A program made the translations under genes and the position numbers. A stretch of DNA of 64,000 nt from Micavibrio sp. UBA1850 (GTDB taxonomy: Bacteria; Pseudomonadota; Alphaproteobacteria; Micavibrionales; Micavibrionaceae). The stretch covers positions 1 through 64,000 of the forward strand of contig DDIM01000016.1 of NCBI GenBank assembly GCA_002338525.1, in the 5' to 3' direction. Below, in pieces: positions 45,101 through 53,800 of this stretch. The notes under the pieces are model-generated. The model saw nothing but the letters and a program-made list of their open reading frames with translations. It was not told the origin of the DNA and made no database searches. Position 1 is the stretch's first letter. Every line of letters begins with the position of its first letter.

Positions 45101-45213
45101 AAAATATGTTAGAGGCAACGGGCGACGAACGTCAGGCTATGTATGATCAAATAGTTGCAGAGCATAACAGAGTATGCTTATATTTAAGAAATAATAATGT
45201 TTTAAAGGCATAA
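42199..45213 (+). CDS. Complete phosphorelay hybrid kinase (CHASE-PAS-HisKA-HATPase-REC-Hpt)
   Basis: 1004 residues. TM1 at about 12-32; extracytoplasmic CHASE domain at about 70-250 (GINGIGFIEYVEEDQ ... EPVYRNIAAVGLDIGFE); TM2 at about 303-330. PAS follows at about 345-465 (INTIPDLIFVKDENFKIVKAN). HisKA has acceptor His496 (MSHELRTPLNSI); the ATPase has NLISNAIKYTEEGE, KDSGIGIP and GGTGLGLNI. The receiver carries Asp798 (LVLMDCHMPEMNG) and the Hpt domain His946 (AAHGLKGSAGY). CHASE domains sense small ligands such as cytokinin-like or peptide signals. All four relay positions are intact. A run of response regulators follows. Confidence 0.95.
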   Translation: MIEKSEKVYSFIPFLVGIVCLFLTLLVSFGVKNVVDFQNERHFEALVSDTKSQLIARFNVYQQSLLGGLGLVKSSDYVSRNDWKSYTDAQNIDNNLPGINGIGFIEYVEEDQLSSFLNDTRKDAPSFKNHPETDFDNKFVIKYIEPVYRNIAAVGLDIGFEKNRRAAAERAIDTGKASLTKKIELVQDDKSRAGFLLLYPVYSNDMPLNTKQERRAAIIGWVYAPFIGEFFLHDLKQASRNQLTFAVYDGNSVSNKDVIYKNPDFRNIQAQAKLQKQTVVNVAGRDWTILWHATPQFIYQANPILSVITFGVGAVISVLLMLMAYFVSNKTRLVQKLVDEKTLELDREKTFTDIVINTIPDLIFVKDENFKIVKANQAFLDLYPKYMRDKVIGYTTVENFTEEEAELFLEQDKIALEKGESRVYEVINFNDQEIEYDTTKVRFQGWDGNKYILGISRDVSELQNSKRYLETTVRERTNELSLANQAKDMFLANMSHELRTPLNSILGLIGILMKEKDIPYEHVKTMDVIHRSSKSLLEIVNDILDISKIEAGKVELERAPFSVQELMVNIVDQMKPLLSRKGLNFVSDENKLPRMYLMGDEFRVSRILLNLISNAIKYTEEGEVSVHTSLSTLPDGRVEYVCIVKDSGIGIPQDKLETIFDKFTQAEESTERRFGGTGLGLNITKQLVELMGGEITVESAPNVGASFKVRIPFDKASNSELSKEISGNIKDKGVHKKIENRKSMKNIKVLIAEDHEFNQVFIVRLTKRLGVENMYLAQNGAEALDEYKKGGYDLVLMDCHMPEMNGYEATRAIRDYEFEQGITNRVPIVAMTADAMLGTKEACIESGMDEYVSKPIDELEFRNVLSYWFKPVDDGDGSESGIKNDTDKGDDMPAANLEILREYTDGDKDMEVELVSVFYDKSLEDINVLKSCVKGGKSKKWSEAAHGLKGSAGYIGAEKLRVLCSEAQNMLEATGDERQAMYDQIVAEHNRVCLYLRNNNVLKA

Positions 45214-45287
45214 TATTTGTAATATTAGGAAAGCCGTAGGGGGCGATCCTTATATAGGTACATGTATGAAATAAATGGGGAATCTGT

Positions 45288-45707
45288 ATGACAATTAATG
45301 GTTTATTGGTTGATGATGATCCTATGTTTGTTAGGGCTATTTCACTTGGCCTCAGCAGCTTAGGATACGATTTTAAAACGTGCTCTAATGGGTTACAGGC
45401 TCAAGAAATATTGAAAAACGATCCGTCTATTAATTTAGTTATTACAGATATTGTAATGCCTGAAGTTGATGGCCTTGAATTGTCTCAATATATTAGATCA
45501 ACCTTTTGTAAAGAAAGTAAGTATATAATAGCAGTAAGCTCTGGCGCGTCTTCTATAGACAGGAGGTCAGCGTTGGCGTGTGCAGGGTTGTATTGCGATG
45601 ACACAATGAATAAGCCGTTCTCTAAGCAGCAACTTTATGATATATTAGAGAAGGCTAAGGAAAAAATAGGTATTACAACCAATATGCATAAAAGCGTTAA
45701 AATGTAG
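45288..45707 (+). CDS. Stand-alone receiver domain protein (CheY-like)
   Basis: 139 residues, only a receiver domain: DDDPMFVRA acidic pocket, acceptor Asp54 (VITDIVMPEVDG), Ser/Thr region AVSSGA and Lys in NKPFS. No output domain, so it should act by protein contact or as a relay intermediate or sink. It lies 74 bases after the phosphorelay kinase and 8 bases before the next regulator, which suggests an operon. Confidence 0.93.
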   Translation: MTINGLLVDDDPMFVRAISLGLSSLGYDFKTCSNGLQAQEILKNDPSINLVITDIVMPEVDGLELSQYIRSTFCKESKYIIAVSSGASSIDRRSALACAGLYCDDTMNKPFSKQQLYDILEKAKEKIGITTNMHKSVKM

Positions 45708-45715
45708 GGGAATAA

Positions 45716-46495
45716 ATGATCATTAGTACTAAAAAGACCGAATCCGAGTTGCTCGCTTTTGTGCCTTCCATTAAGGCGAACATGAGTGAATGGCAGATTA
45801 TGTCTGTGCGTGTGCAAGACAAAGGAAGAGAGAGCTTCCTCGCAACGGTTAAGCGTCTATACAAAATTTACGAACATAAAGAAGGCGTGATTCTTCCTAT
45901 AAACTCAGTAAAAATCATGGTGATTGTTCGTCTGGGAAAAATTAATAACTATATGGAGTTAAAGTCTGATCTTGAAGCAAAGATGCCAGACCAAGATGCT
46001 CGTGTTGTTGCCAGAAAAATGAGCGCTATGGGGCTCAAACAAGTTCAGTTGAATCTGTCAGACAAAAATATGGATGCGGTGGGCGTGCAGCAAGATGATG
46101 CCATGTACCAGCAGCGAGAAGCGAGGAATAAGAACATTTTCTTGATTGCTGAAGACGACGCTTTCGTAAGAAAAACGCTTGTATCATTATTGCAAAATTA
46201 TGGCGAAGTACACGAGGTAGAAGATGGGTCGGAAGTTGAGCATAAATATTTAGAATGTAATCCCGACATTGTGATTCTAGATATTCATTTGCCTAATCAA
46301 AGTGGCCTTGATTTGCTCAATAAAATTGTCGAAATGGATATGGATGCTTTTGTCGTGATGGCAAGCGCAGATTCGGTGAGAGAAAATGTTATGGAAGCAA
46401 TTGCGCATGGTGCTGTTGGTTTCTTAACAAAACCAATTCGAAAGGAAAAGCTGCTGGAATATCTGTCGCAATGCATAACATTTAAAAACGTGTAA
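45716..46495 (+). CDS. Response regulator with unrecognised N-terminal domain and C-terminal receiver
   Basis: 259 residues. The C-terminal receiver (about 138-255) carries the acidic pair in FLIAEDDAFVRK, acceptor Asp189 (VILDIHLPNQSG) and Lys in LTKPIRK. The N-terminal 130 residues (SIKANMSEWQIMSVRVQDKG ... PINSVKIMVIVRLGKINNYME) match no family I recognise: not the sigma-like domain of PhyR, not GGDEF/EAL, and not an HTH. The regulatory domain therefore sits after an unknown output domain. It begins 8 bases after the lone receiver gene. Confidence 0.85.
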   Translation: MIISTKKTESELLAFVPSIKANMSEWQIMSVRVQDKGRESFLATVKRLYKIYEHKEGVILPINSVKIMVIVRLGKINNYMELKSDLEAKMPDQDARVVARKMSAMGLKQVQLNLSDKNMDAVGVQQDDAMYQQREARNKNIFLIAEDDAFVRKTLVSLLQNYGEVHEVEDGSEVEHKYLECNPDIVILDIHLPNQSGLDLLNKIVEMDMDAFVVMASADSVRENVMEAIAHGAVGFLTKPIRKEKLLEYLSQCITFKNV

Positions 46496-46508
46496 AGTAC
46501 AAAAAAAA

Positions 46509-46529
46509 CCGGCTCGAAAGCCGGCTTTT
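46509..46529 (+). terminator. Rho-independent terminator of the regulator operon
   Basis: CCGGCT and AGCCGG pair around a CGAA tetraloop and are followed by CTTTT. It closes the 42199-46495 transcript, leaving the OmpR-type gene at 46711 with its own promoter. The 46530-46710 gap is AT-rich with no gene. Confidence 0.85.
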
Positions 46530-46710
46530 CCCTAAGGCGTCAATGAAATGGGGTACATTTTCACCTCAAATATTAGTTAAATAACAAAAAACATTAGGGT
46601 ATCAATTGTATTCAACATATTTATTTAAGCATTGTATTATATAATTATTATTTCTAAACTATTACAAAATGTTATAAATTGTTTCTGTTTTGTACAGGGG
46701 TTTTAAGGCT

Positions 46711-47448
46711 ATGTCTTCCGAAGAAAAAATTACAGTATTATTAGTTGATGACGATCCTTTCGTTAGGAAGACAATTGCGGAGTATTTAACGCGAGAATCT
46801 TTTGATGTCCTGGAGGCGCAGGATGGCCAAGACGCGCAGCAGAAAATCATCGCACATGGGAATAGTATCAGCATTATTTTGCTGGATATGATTCTTCCAG
46901 ATTGCGATGGTTTAAACCTCATCCCAAAAGTCAAAAACATTAAAGACATTCCCATTATTATCATTAGCTCAAGAGGAGATGATGTTGATAGAATTATTGG
47001 CATTGAGGCAGGGGCTGATGATTACGTTGTAAAGCCTGTGACACCCAGAGAATTGAAGGCGCGCATTAATGCTGTGTTAAAACGGTTTAGCAGCATTACT
47101 GCCTCGGACCCCCTCAATGTCTCGGAAGATGCGACAATCACATTTGATAAATGGGAGGTTACACCGTCTCAATATCAAGTCTTTAACAAGAAAGGTGAAT
47201 CTGCAAATCTCACCACGTCAGAATTTTTAATTCTATATAATTTAGTCCTCTCTCCAAACAAGGTTCTTTCTAGAGAACATCTTTTTGAAATCACAAGACA
47301 GGTTAACTCAGACACATTTGACAGGGCTGTTGATGTTCAAATCACGCGTATACGCAAAAAACTAGGAGACAGTGCAAAAGCGCCGAAGTACATAAAAACG
47401 GTGCGTGGCGTTGGTTATATTTTCTGCTGTCCTACCAATGCGCAATAA
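46711..47448 (+). CDS. OmpR-family response regulator
   Basis: 245 residues from ATG 46711; the frame can be extended to a TTG at 46690, which is less likely. Receiver with acceptor Asp59 (IILLDMILPDCDG), Lys in VKPVTP. The winged-helix domain includes LTTSEFLILYNLVLSPNKVLSREHLFEI and IQITRIRKKLG...IKTVRGVGYIF. Close paralogue of the regulator at 35223. Probably the transcriptional output of the neighbouring phosphorelay, although that link is positional only. Confidence 0.92.
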   Translation: MSSEEKITVLLVDDDPFVRKTIAEYLTRESFDVLEAQDGQDAQQKIIAHGNSISIILLDMILPDCDGLNLIPKVKNIKDIPIIIISSRGDDVDRIIGIEAGADDYVVKPVTPRELKARINAVLKRFSSITASDPLNVSEDATITFDKWEVTPSQYQVFNKKGESANLTTSEFLILYNLVLSPNKVLSREHLFEITRQVNSDTFDRAVDVQITRIRKKLGDSAKAPKYIKTVRGVGYIFCCPTNAQ

Positions 47449-47452
47449 AAAA

Positions 47453-47480
47453 GCGCCGTTTGATATAAACGACGCTCTTT
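47453..47480. terminator. Imperfect convergent terminator
   Basis: GCGCCGTTT and AAACGACGC pair with one mismatch across a short loop, with A-run before and TCTTT after. It sits between the OmpR-type gene and sodB and may serve both. Confidence 0.55.
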
Positions 47481-47509
47481 GACAATCAATATAAATACAA
47501 TTTTTTAAA

Positions 47510-48106
47510 TTATGATGCATCCATTAAGCGTGCCGCTGCATTTTCCCAATTTGCAAGTTCATCAACAAATGTCTCTAAAAACTTAGGGCGCGCGTTACGG
47601 TAATCGATGTAGTAGGCATGTTCCCAAACATCACACACAAGAAGTGGTGTTTTGTTATCTGTAATGGGGCAACCAGCATTTAGTGTTGATGTAATTTCCA
47701 GCTTCCCGCTATCATTATCAACAACAAGCCAAACCCAACCTGAACCAAACTGTCCACCACCTGCAGCAATAAAATCATCACGGAATTTATCAAATCCGCC
47801 AAGGTCGCTATCAATCTTTTCTGCCAATGCAGCAGGCATATCTTTTCCGCCGCCATTTGGTGTCATTGATTCCCAAAATAGTGAGTGGTTGTAATGTTGG
47901 CCAAGTTGATTAAAAAGTTTCCCATCAGCTTTTTTGATGGCATCTTCCAAAGATAGATCTTCTAAACCACTACCTGGTAATAAATCATTTGCTGTATTCA
48001 CATATGCTTGGTGGTGCTTGCCATGGTGGTATTCAAATGTTTCAGCCGACATATGTGGTTCTAAAGCGTCTTTAGCATATGGTAGGTCTGGTAGTGTATA
48101 AGTCAT
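47510..48106 (-). CDS. sodB: Superoxide dismutase, Fe/Mn family (Fe-type)
   Basis: 198 residues. The N-terminal hairpin domain has FEYHHGKHHQAYVN, then GQHYNHSLFWESM, GGGQFGSGWVWLVV and DVWEHAYYIDYRNARP supply the three His and one Asp metal ligands. GQHYNHSLFW and AAGGGQFGSGW favour iron as cofactor. No signal peptide, so cytoplasmic; converts superoxide to O2 and H2O2. A GGAGAC site precedes the ATG. Upstream there is a GGAAC but no matching -10, so EcfG control is not supported. Confidence 0.95.
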   Translation of the reverse strand: MTYTLPDLPYAKDALEPHMSAETFEYHHGKHHQAYVNTANDLLPGSGLEDLSLEDAIKKADGKLFNQLGQHYNHSLFWESMTPNGGGKDMPAALAEKIDSDLGGFDKFRDDFIAAGGGQFGSGWVWLVVDNDSGKLEITSTLNAGCPITDNKTPLLVCDVWEHAYYIDYRNARPKFLETFVDELANWENAAARLMDAS

Positions 48107-48251
48107 GTATCTGTCTCCTTTAGGTACTCTTTTTTATAATTTAAATCTTTTCACATTTTTATCACTATGTTCCATCGCCAACAATAGAGCATATGGAATA
48201 GTTTTAAAAAAGCCTCGTGACATTACAGATAGGGCACTATAAAAAAAGACA

Positions 48252-49022
48252 ATGGATCATAACAATGAATATTGCAGGCATACACTAAAAGAGCACGATT
48301 ATGATCGTTATCTCATAAGTTTGTTGGCCCCTAAAGATAAACAACTCGCCTTATGGGCCTTATATGCGTTTAATTATGAAATTGCAAAAACGCGCGAGAC
48401 TGTAACAGAAACGCAGCTCGGCCTTATTCGTTTGCAATGGTGGCATCAAGAAATCACGAAGATGTTCGAAGGCGACGCTGTCATCAAAGAAAACGCAATT
48501 CTTCCCTCTTTAAAATTAGCCGTTCAAAAATATGGCTTACCAAAAGATCATTTTGATACATTGATCTATTCAAGAGAGTTCGATTTAGAAGATGTCGCTC
48601 CAGAGACTATAGAAGGTTTAGTTTACTACGCAGACTATACAAATACACCTCTGCTACAGCTGCATGCACAAATAATTGGATGCAAGGCCAGTGATGAGGC
48701 GCTTAGACATTTAGGGATTGCATATGGCCTATCTGGCATTTTGAGAGCGATCCCCTTTCACGCTGCGCAATCGAGAAGCTTTCTTCCCTCGACACTCGTT
48801 AATGAAGTAAGCGAAGAGACGCTGATTAAGCAAATTGCTGATGAGGCCATGCGCAATTTAGAAATTTACAAGCAGCATGATAAGCTTCCCAAATCACTTC
48901 GCGGATTTGCTACATTGTGCGCGATAAATATGAAAGCGATAAAAAGCGCGTCTTATGATCCAGCTAAGCCCGTATTCCAAAATAAGACGCCCTTAAAACC
49001 ACTTTACTTGGCTTTTTCTTAA
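48252..49022 (+). CDS. Squalene/phytoene-synthase-family protein, NDUFAF6-like
   Basis: 256 residues with the helical fold of the family (RYLISLLAPKDKQLALWALYAFNYEIAKTRE, QLGLIRLQWWHQEI). The metal-binding DxxxD pair of true prenyl synthases is not intact: the first motif is EIAKTRE. This matches the alphaproteobacterial/mitochondrial NDUFAF6 branch implicated in complex I assembly rather than carotenoid synthesis. No carotenoid genes are nearby. Monocistronic. Confidence 0.8.
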   Translation: MDHNNEYCRHTLKEHDYDRYLISLLAPKDKQLALWALYAFNYEIAKTRETVTETQLGLIRLQWWHQEITKMFEGDAVIKENAILPSLKLAVQKYGLPKDHFDTLIYSREFDLEDVAPETIEGLVYYADYTNTPLLQLHAQIIGCKASDEALRHLGIAYGLSGILRAIPFHAAQSRSFLPSTLVNEVSEETLIKQIADEAMRNLEIYKQHDKLPKSLRGFATLCAINMKAIKSASYDPAKPVFQNKTPLKPLYLAFS

Positions 49023-49146
49023 GTAAGGGAATAAAAGAAGATTAAATTGAGTATTGGTTAATTTTATTCTTGTAAATATTGCCTTTTTGTAACAATATGA
49101 TTGTAAATGACGATTTAATTGAAATTTAATTACCAAAGAGGGCGTT

Positions 49147-49389
49147 ATGACAGCTAGATATCATCAATCATACAGTGGTGGCGTAGTTCCACAAAACGGA
49201 AACAAAGCACAAGAAGCACAAGACCTTGTTCAGGCAATGGTCAATGGTACGAAAGAGCTGCCTAGAGAATTTAATAATACGACACAGCATTCTGGTACAG
49301 GCTTGAAGCCTTCATCTGAAATGAAGCATAAAAGCAAAATATGGAATATGTCGAAGGCAGAAAAACTTGATTTCGCCATGAATGACTAA
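49147..49389 (+). CDS. Unknown 80-residue protein
   Basis: 80 residues with AGAGGG 7 bases before the ATG and a strong terminator after, so a genuine separate transcript. The sequence is polar and probably flexible (YHQSYSGGVVPQNGNKAQEAQDLVQAMVNGTKELPREF), with no signal peptide or TM helix and no recognised family. Preceded by an AT-rich 124-base gap. Confidence 0.7.
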   Translation: MTARYHQSYSGGVVPQNGNKAQEAQDLVQAMVNGTKELPREFNNTTQHSGTGLKPSSEMKHKSKIWNMSKAEKLDFAMND

Positions 49390-49411
49390 AAAATAAGTTT
49401 CAAAACCATTT

Positions 49412-49439
49412 AAAAAGCGGTGATTAAGCCGCTTTTTTT
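49412..49439. terminator. Bidirectional terminator overlapping the trmFO 3' end
   Basis: AAAAAGCGG and CCGCTTTTT pair around an 8-base loop with T-runs on both strands. It ends the 80-residue gene and also contains the trmFO stop codon at 49424-49426. Confidence 0.85.
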
Positions 49440-50818
49440 GTGCCTTCGTTATGGGGGAGGCTTTCCAGCCATGTTGTTAAATCCGCACGTGCGCGATCAG
49501 ACATGGCTTTTTTACGGTCTTTTCCTTTTGCGCGCTTGCCACGAGCATTCTTCGCATCAATATCAGGAAACAGTCCAAAATTGACGTTCATAGGTTGGAA
49601 CGTCTTGGCATCTGCACCTGTTGTGATGTGATTTAGAAGGGCACCAAACGCAGTTGTAAGAGGCGGTAATGTAAACTCTTGTGCCAAGGCTTCGCTTGCG
49701 GCCAAACGTCCTGCCATAAGGCCAATTGACGCGCTTTCTACATAGCCTTCACATCCGGTAATTTGACCTGCAAATCTAAGGCGTGGCTCGGCTTTCAACT
49801 GGAGCTTGTCATTCAAAACCTTGGGTGAGTTAATGAATGTGTTACGGTGAAGACCACCTAAGCGTGCAAACTCTGCATTTTCTAATCCCGGGATGGTTTT
49901 AAAAACACGTGTTTGGTCGCCATATTTCATTTTTGTTTGGAAGCCAACCATATTGTAAATGGTCCCAAGCGCGTTATCTTGACGAAGCTGAACCACGGCA
50001 TAAGGCTTTTCATCTTTGTGCGGGTTCGTAAGCCCTACGGGTTTCATTGGGCCAAATCGTAGTGTTTCTTGGCCACGCTCTGCCATAACTTCGATGGGCA
50101 TACATCCGTCAAAATAGGGCGTATCTTTTTCCCATTCTTTAAATTCAATTTTAGGCGCATCGACCAATTCTTGAATGAACGCGTTGTATTGTTCTTCATT
50201 CATGGGGCAGTTGATATAGTCCGAACCCGTTCCCGCAGGACCAGATTTATCATATCGAGATTGGAACCATGCCACATCAAAGTCGATAGAGTCTTTGTGA
50301 ATGATTGGGGCAATCGCATCAAAAAAGGCCAGAGCATCTTCACCCGTAATATCCAAAATCGCCTCTGCCATTGGCGCTGATGTTAGTGGGCCTGTGGCAA
50401 CAATGACATTATCCCATTCTTTGGGCGGTAGTCCTGCAATTTCTTCGCGCTCAATTGTAATGTTTGGGTGCGCTTCTAAGGCTGCTGTAACACCATCAGA
50501 AAATATAATTCGGTCAACGGCAAGTGCACCGCCGGCAGGCACCGCGGCTTTGTCAGCCTCGCGCATAATGAGCGAGTTGCATCGACGCATTTCTTCATGA
50601 ATTAACCCAACGGCATTAAACTCGGCATCGTCTGAGCGGAACGAGTTGGAGCACACAAGCTCGGCGAGGCCATGCGTTTGGTGAGCATCCGTTTTAACGT
50701 GGGGGCGCATTTCGTGCAAAATGACCTTGGCGCCCATTTCTGCAGCTTGCCAAGCAGCTTCTGTACCGGCAAGTCCGCCACCAATAATATGAATAGTTTT
50801 ATCTGTTTTGTCTGTCAT
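49424..50818 (-). CDS. trmFO: Methylenetetrahydrofolate-tRNA-(uracil-54) methyltransferase TrmFO
   Basis: 464 residues. The N-terminal FAD motif HIIGGGLAGTEAAWQ, HEMRP, then LVCSNSFRSDDAEFNAVGLIHEEMRR are diagnostic for the GidA-like TrmFO family. The Cys in CSNSF matches a catalytic cysteine described for the family. A second region (ITGCEGYVESASIGLMAGRLAA) is conserved near the C-terminus. It makes ribothymidine at position 54 of tRNA using CH2-THF and FADH2, typical of Alphaproteobacteria and Firmicutes. Confidence 0.95.
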   Translation of the reverse strand: MTDKTDKTIHIIGGGLAGTEAAWQAAEMGAKVILHEMRPHVKTDAHQTHGLAELVCSNSFRSDDAEFNAVGLIHEEMRRCNSLIMREADKAAVPAGGALAVDRIIFSDGVTAALEAHPNITIEREEIAGLPPKEWDNVIVATGPLTSAPMAEAILDITGEDALAFFDAIAPIIHKDSIDFDVAWFQSRYDKSGPAGTGSDYINCPMNEEQYNAFIQELVDAPKIEFKEWEKDTPYFDGCMPIEVMAERGQETLRFGPMKPVGLTNPHKDEKPYAVVQLRQDNALGTIYNMVGFQTKMKYGDQTRVFKTIPGLENAEFARLGGLHRNTFINSPKVLNDKLQLKAEPRLRFAGQITGCEGYVESASIGLMAGRLAASEALAQEFTLPPLTTAFGALLNHITTGADAKTFQPMNVNFGLFPDIDAKNARGKRAKGKDRKKAMSDRARADLTTWLESLPHNEGTKKAA

Positions 50819-50854
50819 ATGCTCGATATAACAGAACTCTTTTTAAAACTCAAC

Positions 50855-53800
50855 TTAAACGCGTCTTGATCTGTTGAAGCGGGGCAGGTTTTTAATATCT
50901 TCGAAAATGATAAGTAAACTCGGTATAAGAATAAGAATAACAAAAGTCGCAAAAATAATTCCGGTTGCCAAGGAGACAACCATAGGTATCAGAAACTGAG
51001 CCTGCAAGCTTGTCTCCAGAATGATCGGCAATAAACCAAGACTTGTGGTAAGCGTTGTGAGCAAAATCGGGCGAAAACGCCTTTGAATAGCAAGAATAAC
51101 AGCATCTTGTTTACTTTTTCCTTGTGAAATCATTTGGTTGTAAAAATCCATCAGCACAACACTGTCATTCACCACAACACCAGTCAGCGCCACAATACCA
51201 AAAATAGATAAAAAGCTTACATCATAACCAAGCAGATAATGTCCCCAAATGGCACCGACCACACCAAAGGGTATCGCACTCATGATAATAAGCGGTTGCA
51301 CATAGCTACGAAGCTGAGAGCCCAACAAAATATATATAATCATAAGAGCAATAATCATACTGCGCCCTAGGCTTGCGAGATCTTGTTGCTGCTCTTTACT
51401 TTCCCCCTCAAAGCTATACGTCACGCCCGGGAAACGCTCTTGCAACTGCGGCAAATAAGTCTCACGTATCATTTTTATGACTTTATTCGGTGTTGATACG
51501 GCATAATCAACATCTGCCGTAACACTTACAATGCGTCGGCCATTAACGGTCTGTATAGTCGAAAACCCAAGCTGCTTATTGATATCTGCAACTGTATTGA
51601 GGGGAACCTCAGTCCCATCGGCCAAACGGATACGGCTGTTCATGAGGGCATTTAGGTTTTCTCGTTCATCTTTTGGGTATCTTACATACACAATCACTTC
51701 TGAACGGCCTCTTTGAAAACGCTGTGCTTCAAGGCCAAAGAATGATGCGCGCAATTGTTGCCCTAAATCAGCAGGCGTAAGATTGGCTGCGCGACCCTCA
51801 TCAGTCAGAGAGAATACATACTCAGTCTTTCCATAGTCGTAACTATCTGCAATTTCTTTTGTACCCTCAATTTCCCTGATCATGCTCTTTAATGACTCTG
51901 CTGCTTCATTAAGCTTATCGTCATTACTATGTGAGAGTTCAATTTCAACATCGGCTTCTTCACCAATCAAAGAACTTTGTATTTCAAGCTCTTCAATGCT
52001 TGGGAAGTCTTGGATCCGCGAGCGAATAAGAGATTCCACTTTGCTAGAAGAAACATTTCGCCCGTCAGAGGGCACAAGAGCAATTTTAACTTGCCCGATG
52101 TTAGAGGCTGTCACACCACCAGCGGCGCGTCCAGGATTGTTAACGGCGCTCGATACTTGTCCAATGCTTACAGACACGCTTTTGAACGGTTCAGTATCTT
52201 TATAAATGTTTTTCTCATTCACATCTAAAACTTCTCGTTCAATATCCAATAGGGTTTTTTGTGTGAGTGAGAAGGGGGTCCCCTCAGGCATTGTCACATT
52301 AATCGTAACCTCTTCGCCTTCAACATTTGGAAAGAATACAAAACGAACCGTACCTGATGTAAACAGCGCTGCTGTAATGATAGCAAAGCCAATAAAGACA
52401 CTAAGTGTTATATAGCGGAATGTGATTGTGAAGCGGGCAAAAGGCAAAATGACATTATCGGTAAATGATTTTAGCCCGCGCGCAAACCCATCACGAAGGC
52501 GCGCCATTACACCCTTGCTCCAGCGTTTGGGGTTGGATAAATGCGCAGGAAGGATAAAGTAAGCCTCAATGAGTGAAACGATCAAAATCGCAATAACCAC
52601 CACGGGCACGGCTTTAATAATTTGACCAAGTACACCTGTGCTAAAGAGAAGGGGGGCAAAGGCGGCAATTGTTGTTGTCACACCAACCGTCACAGGCGCA
52701 ATAACAGAACGAACCCCCTTTAACACCGCATCTTTATCGCCGTTATTTTGAGCCTCGAATATGCTTTCTCCTGTAATAATGGCATCATCCACAACAATAC
52801 CCAGCACAACGATAAGCGCAAACAAGGACACCATGTTAATGCTGTACCCCATGAAGTTAACAAGCATCATACCGCCTAGAAACGAGATAGGGATTGCAGC
52901 ACTGGTCCAAAACGCTAATTTCAAATCAAGAAATAACAGTAAAACAATAAAGACGAGCATGAACCCGATAATCGCATTACGAAGCATCAAATTCATACGA
53001 TCTTTCAAGGCGATAGTATCATCGCGTTGAATGGTGATGTTAAGCCCCTCGGGTAGTTGTGCATTTGCAATATAGTCTTTGACAGATTGGGCAACAGTCA
53101 GCGTATCTTCGGTTTCGTTTCTTGATATATCAATAAAGGCTGCACGCTCACCATTAAATTTACTAATAAGGTTAACGTCTTCAAATCCATCAACAATGGT
53201 GGCAATGTCTCCCAGCTGTAGGGTAGAGCCGTCTTCGAGGGTACGAATAGCAATAGATCTAAAATCTTCACCCGTATATCGTTTCTCCTGTACACGTAAG
53301 ACAATGTTGCCTTGGTCTGATTCAACTGTTCCTGCTGGGATATCAATCGAAAAGCGCTCTACTGCCGCCCCCACATCTTGGAGTGTAAGCCCATAGCGAC
53401 GAAGTGAGCTTTCTGACACATCGATAGAAATCTGGTAGTCGCGAAGGCCTCGTAATGAGATAAGGGCCACATTCGGGCGTTGACGAAGCTCATCTTCAAT
53501 GGTCTCTGCCCAATATTTTATTATCTCTTCGGGCACGTTACCATGTAGGGCGATAGACATCACACTGGGTGTGACTTTTACTTTTGTAATGATAGGACGC
53601 TCGGCATTTTCAGGCGGAAAATCAGTTAGCCCGTTAACGGCGTTTTCAACATCTGTATAGACATCATCTGCATCGGCAAAATCAGTTAGTTCAATGCTGA
53701 CTGTGCCGCTTCCCTCTGATGCGCTGGAAACGATACGCTCAACACCCTCAGTGCCTATAATCTCTTCTTCAATACGGTTTGTGATTGAATCTGCGATTTC

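Noticed and set aside
48107..48251. GGAAC upstream of the superoxide dismutase gene (minus strand) as an EcfG promoter
   Set aside because: The 16- and 17-base spacings lead to A-rich sequence with no CGTT-like element, so the match is to the -35 only.
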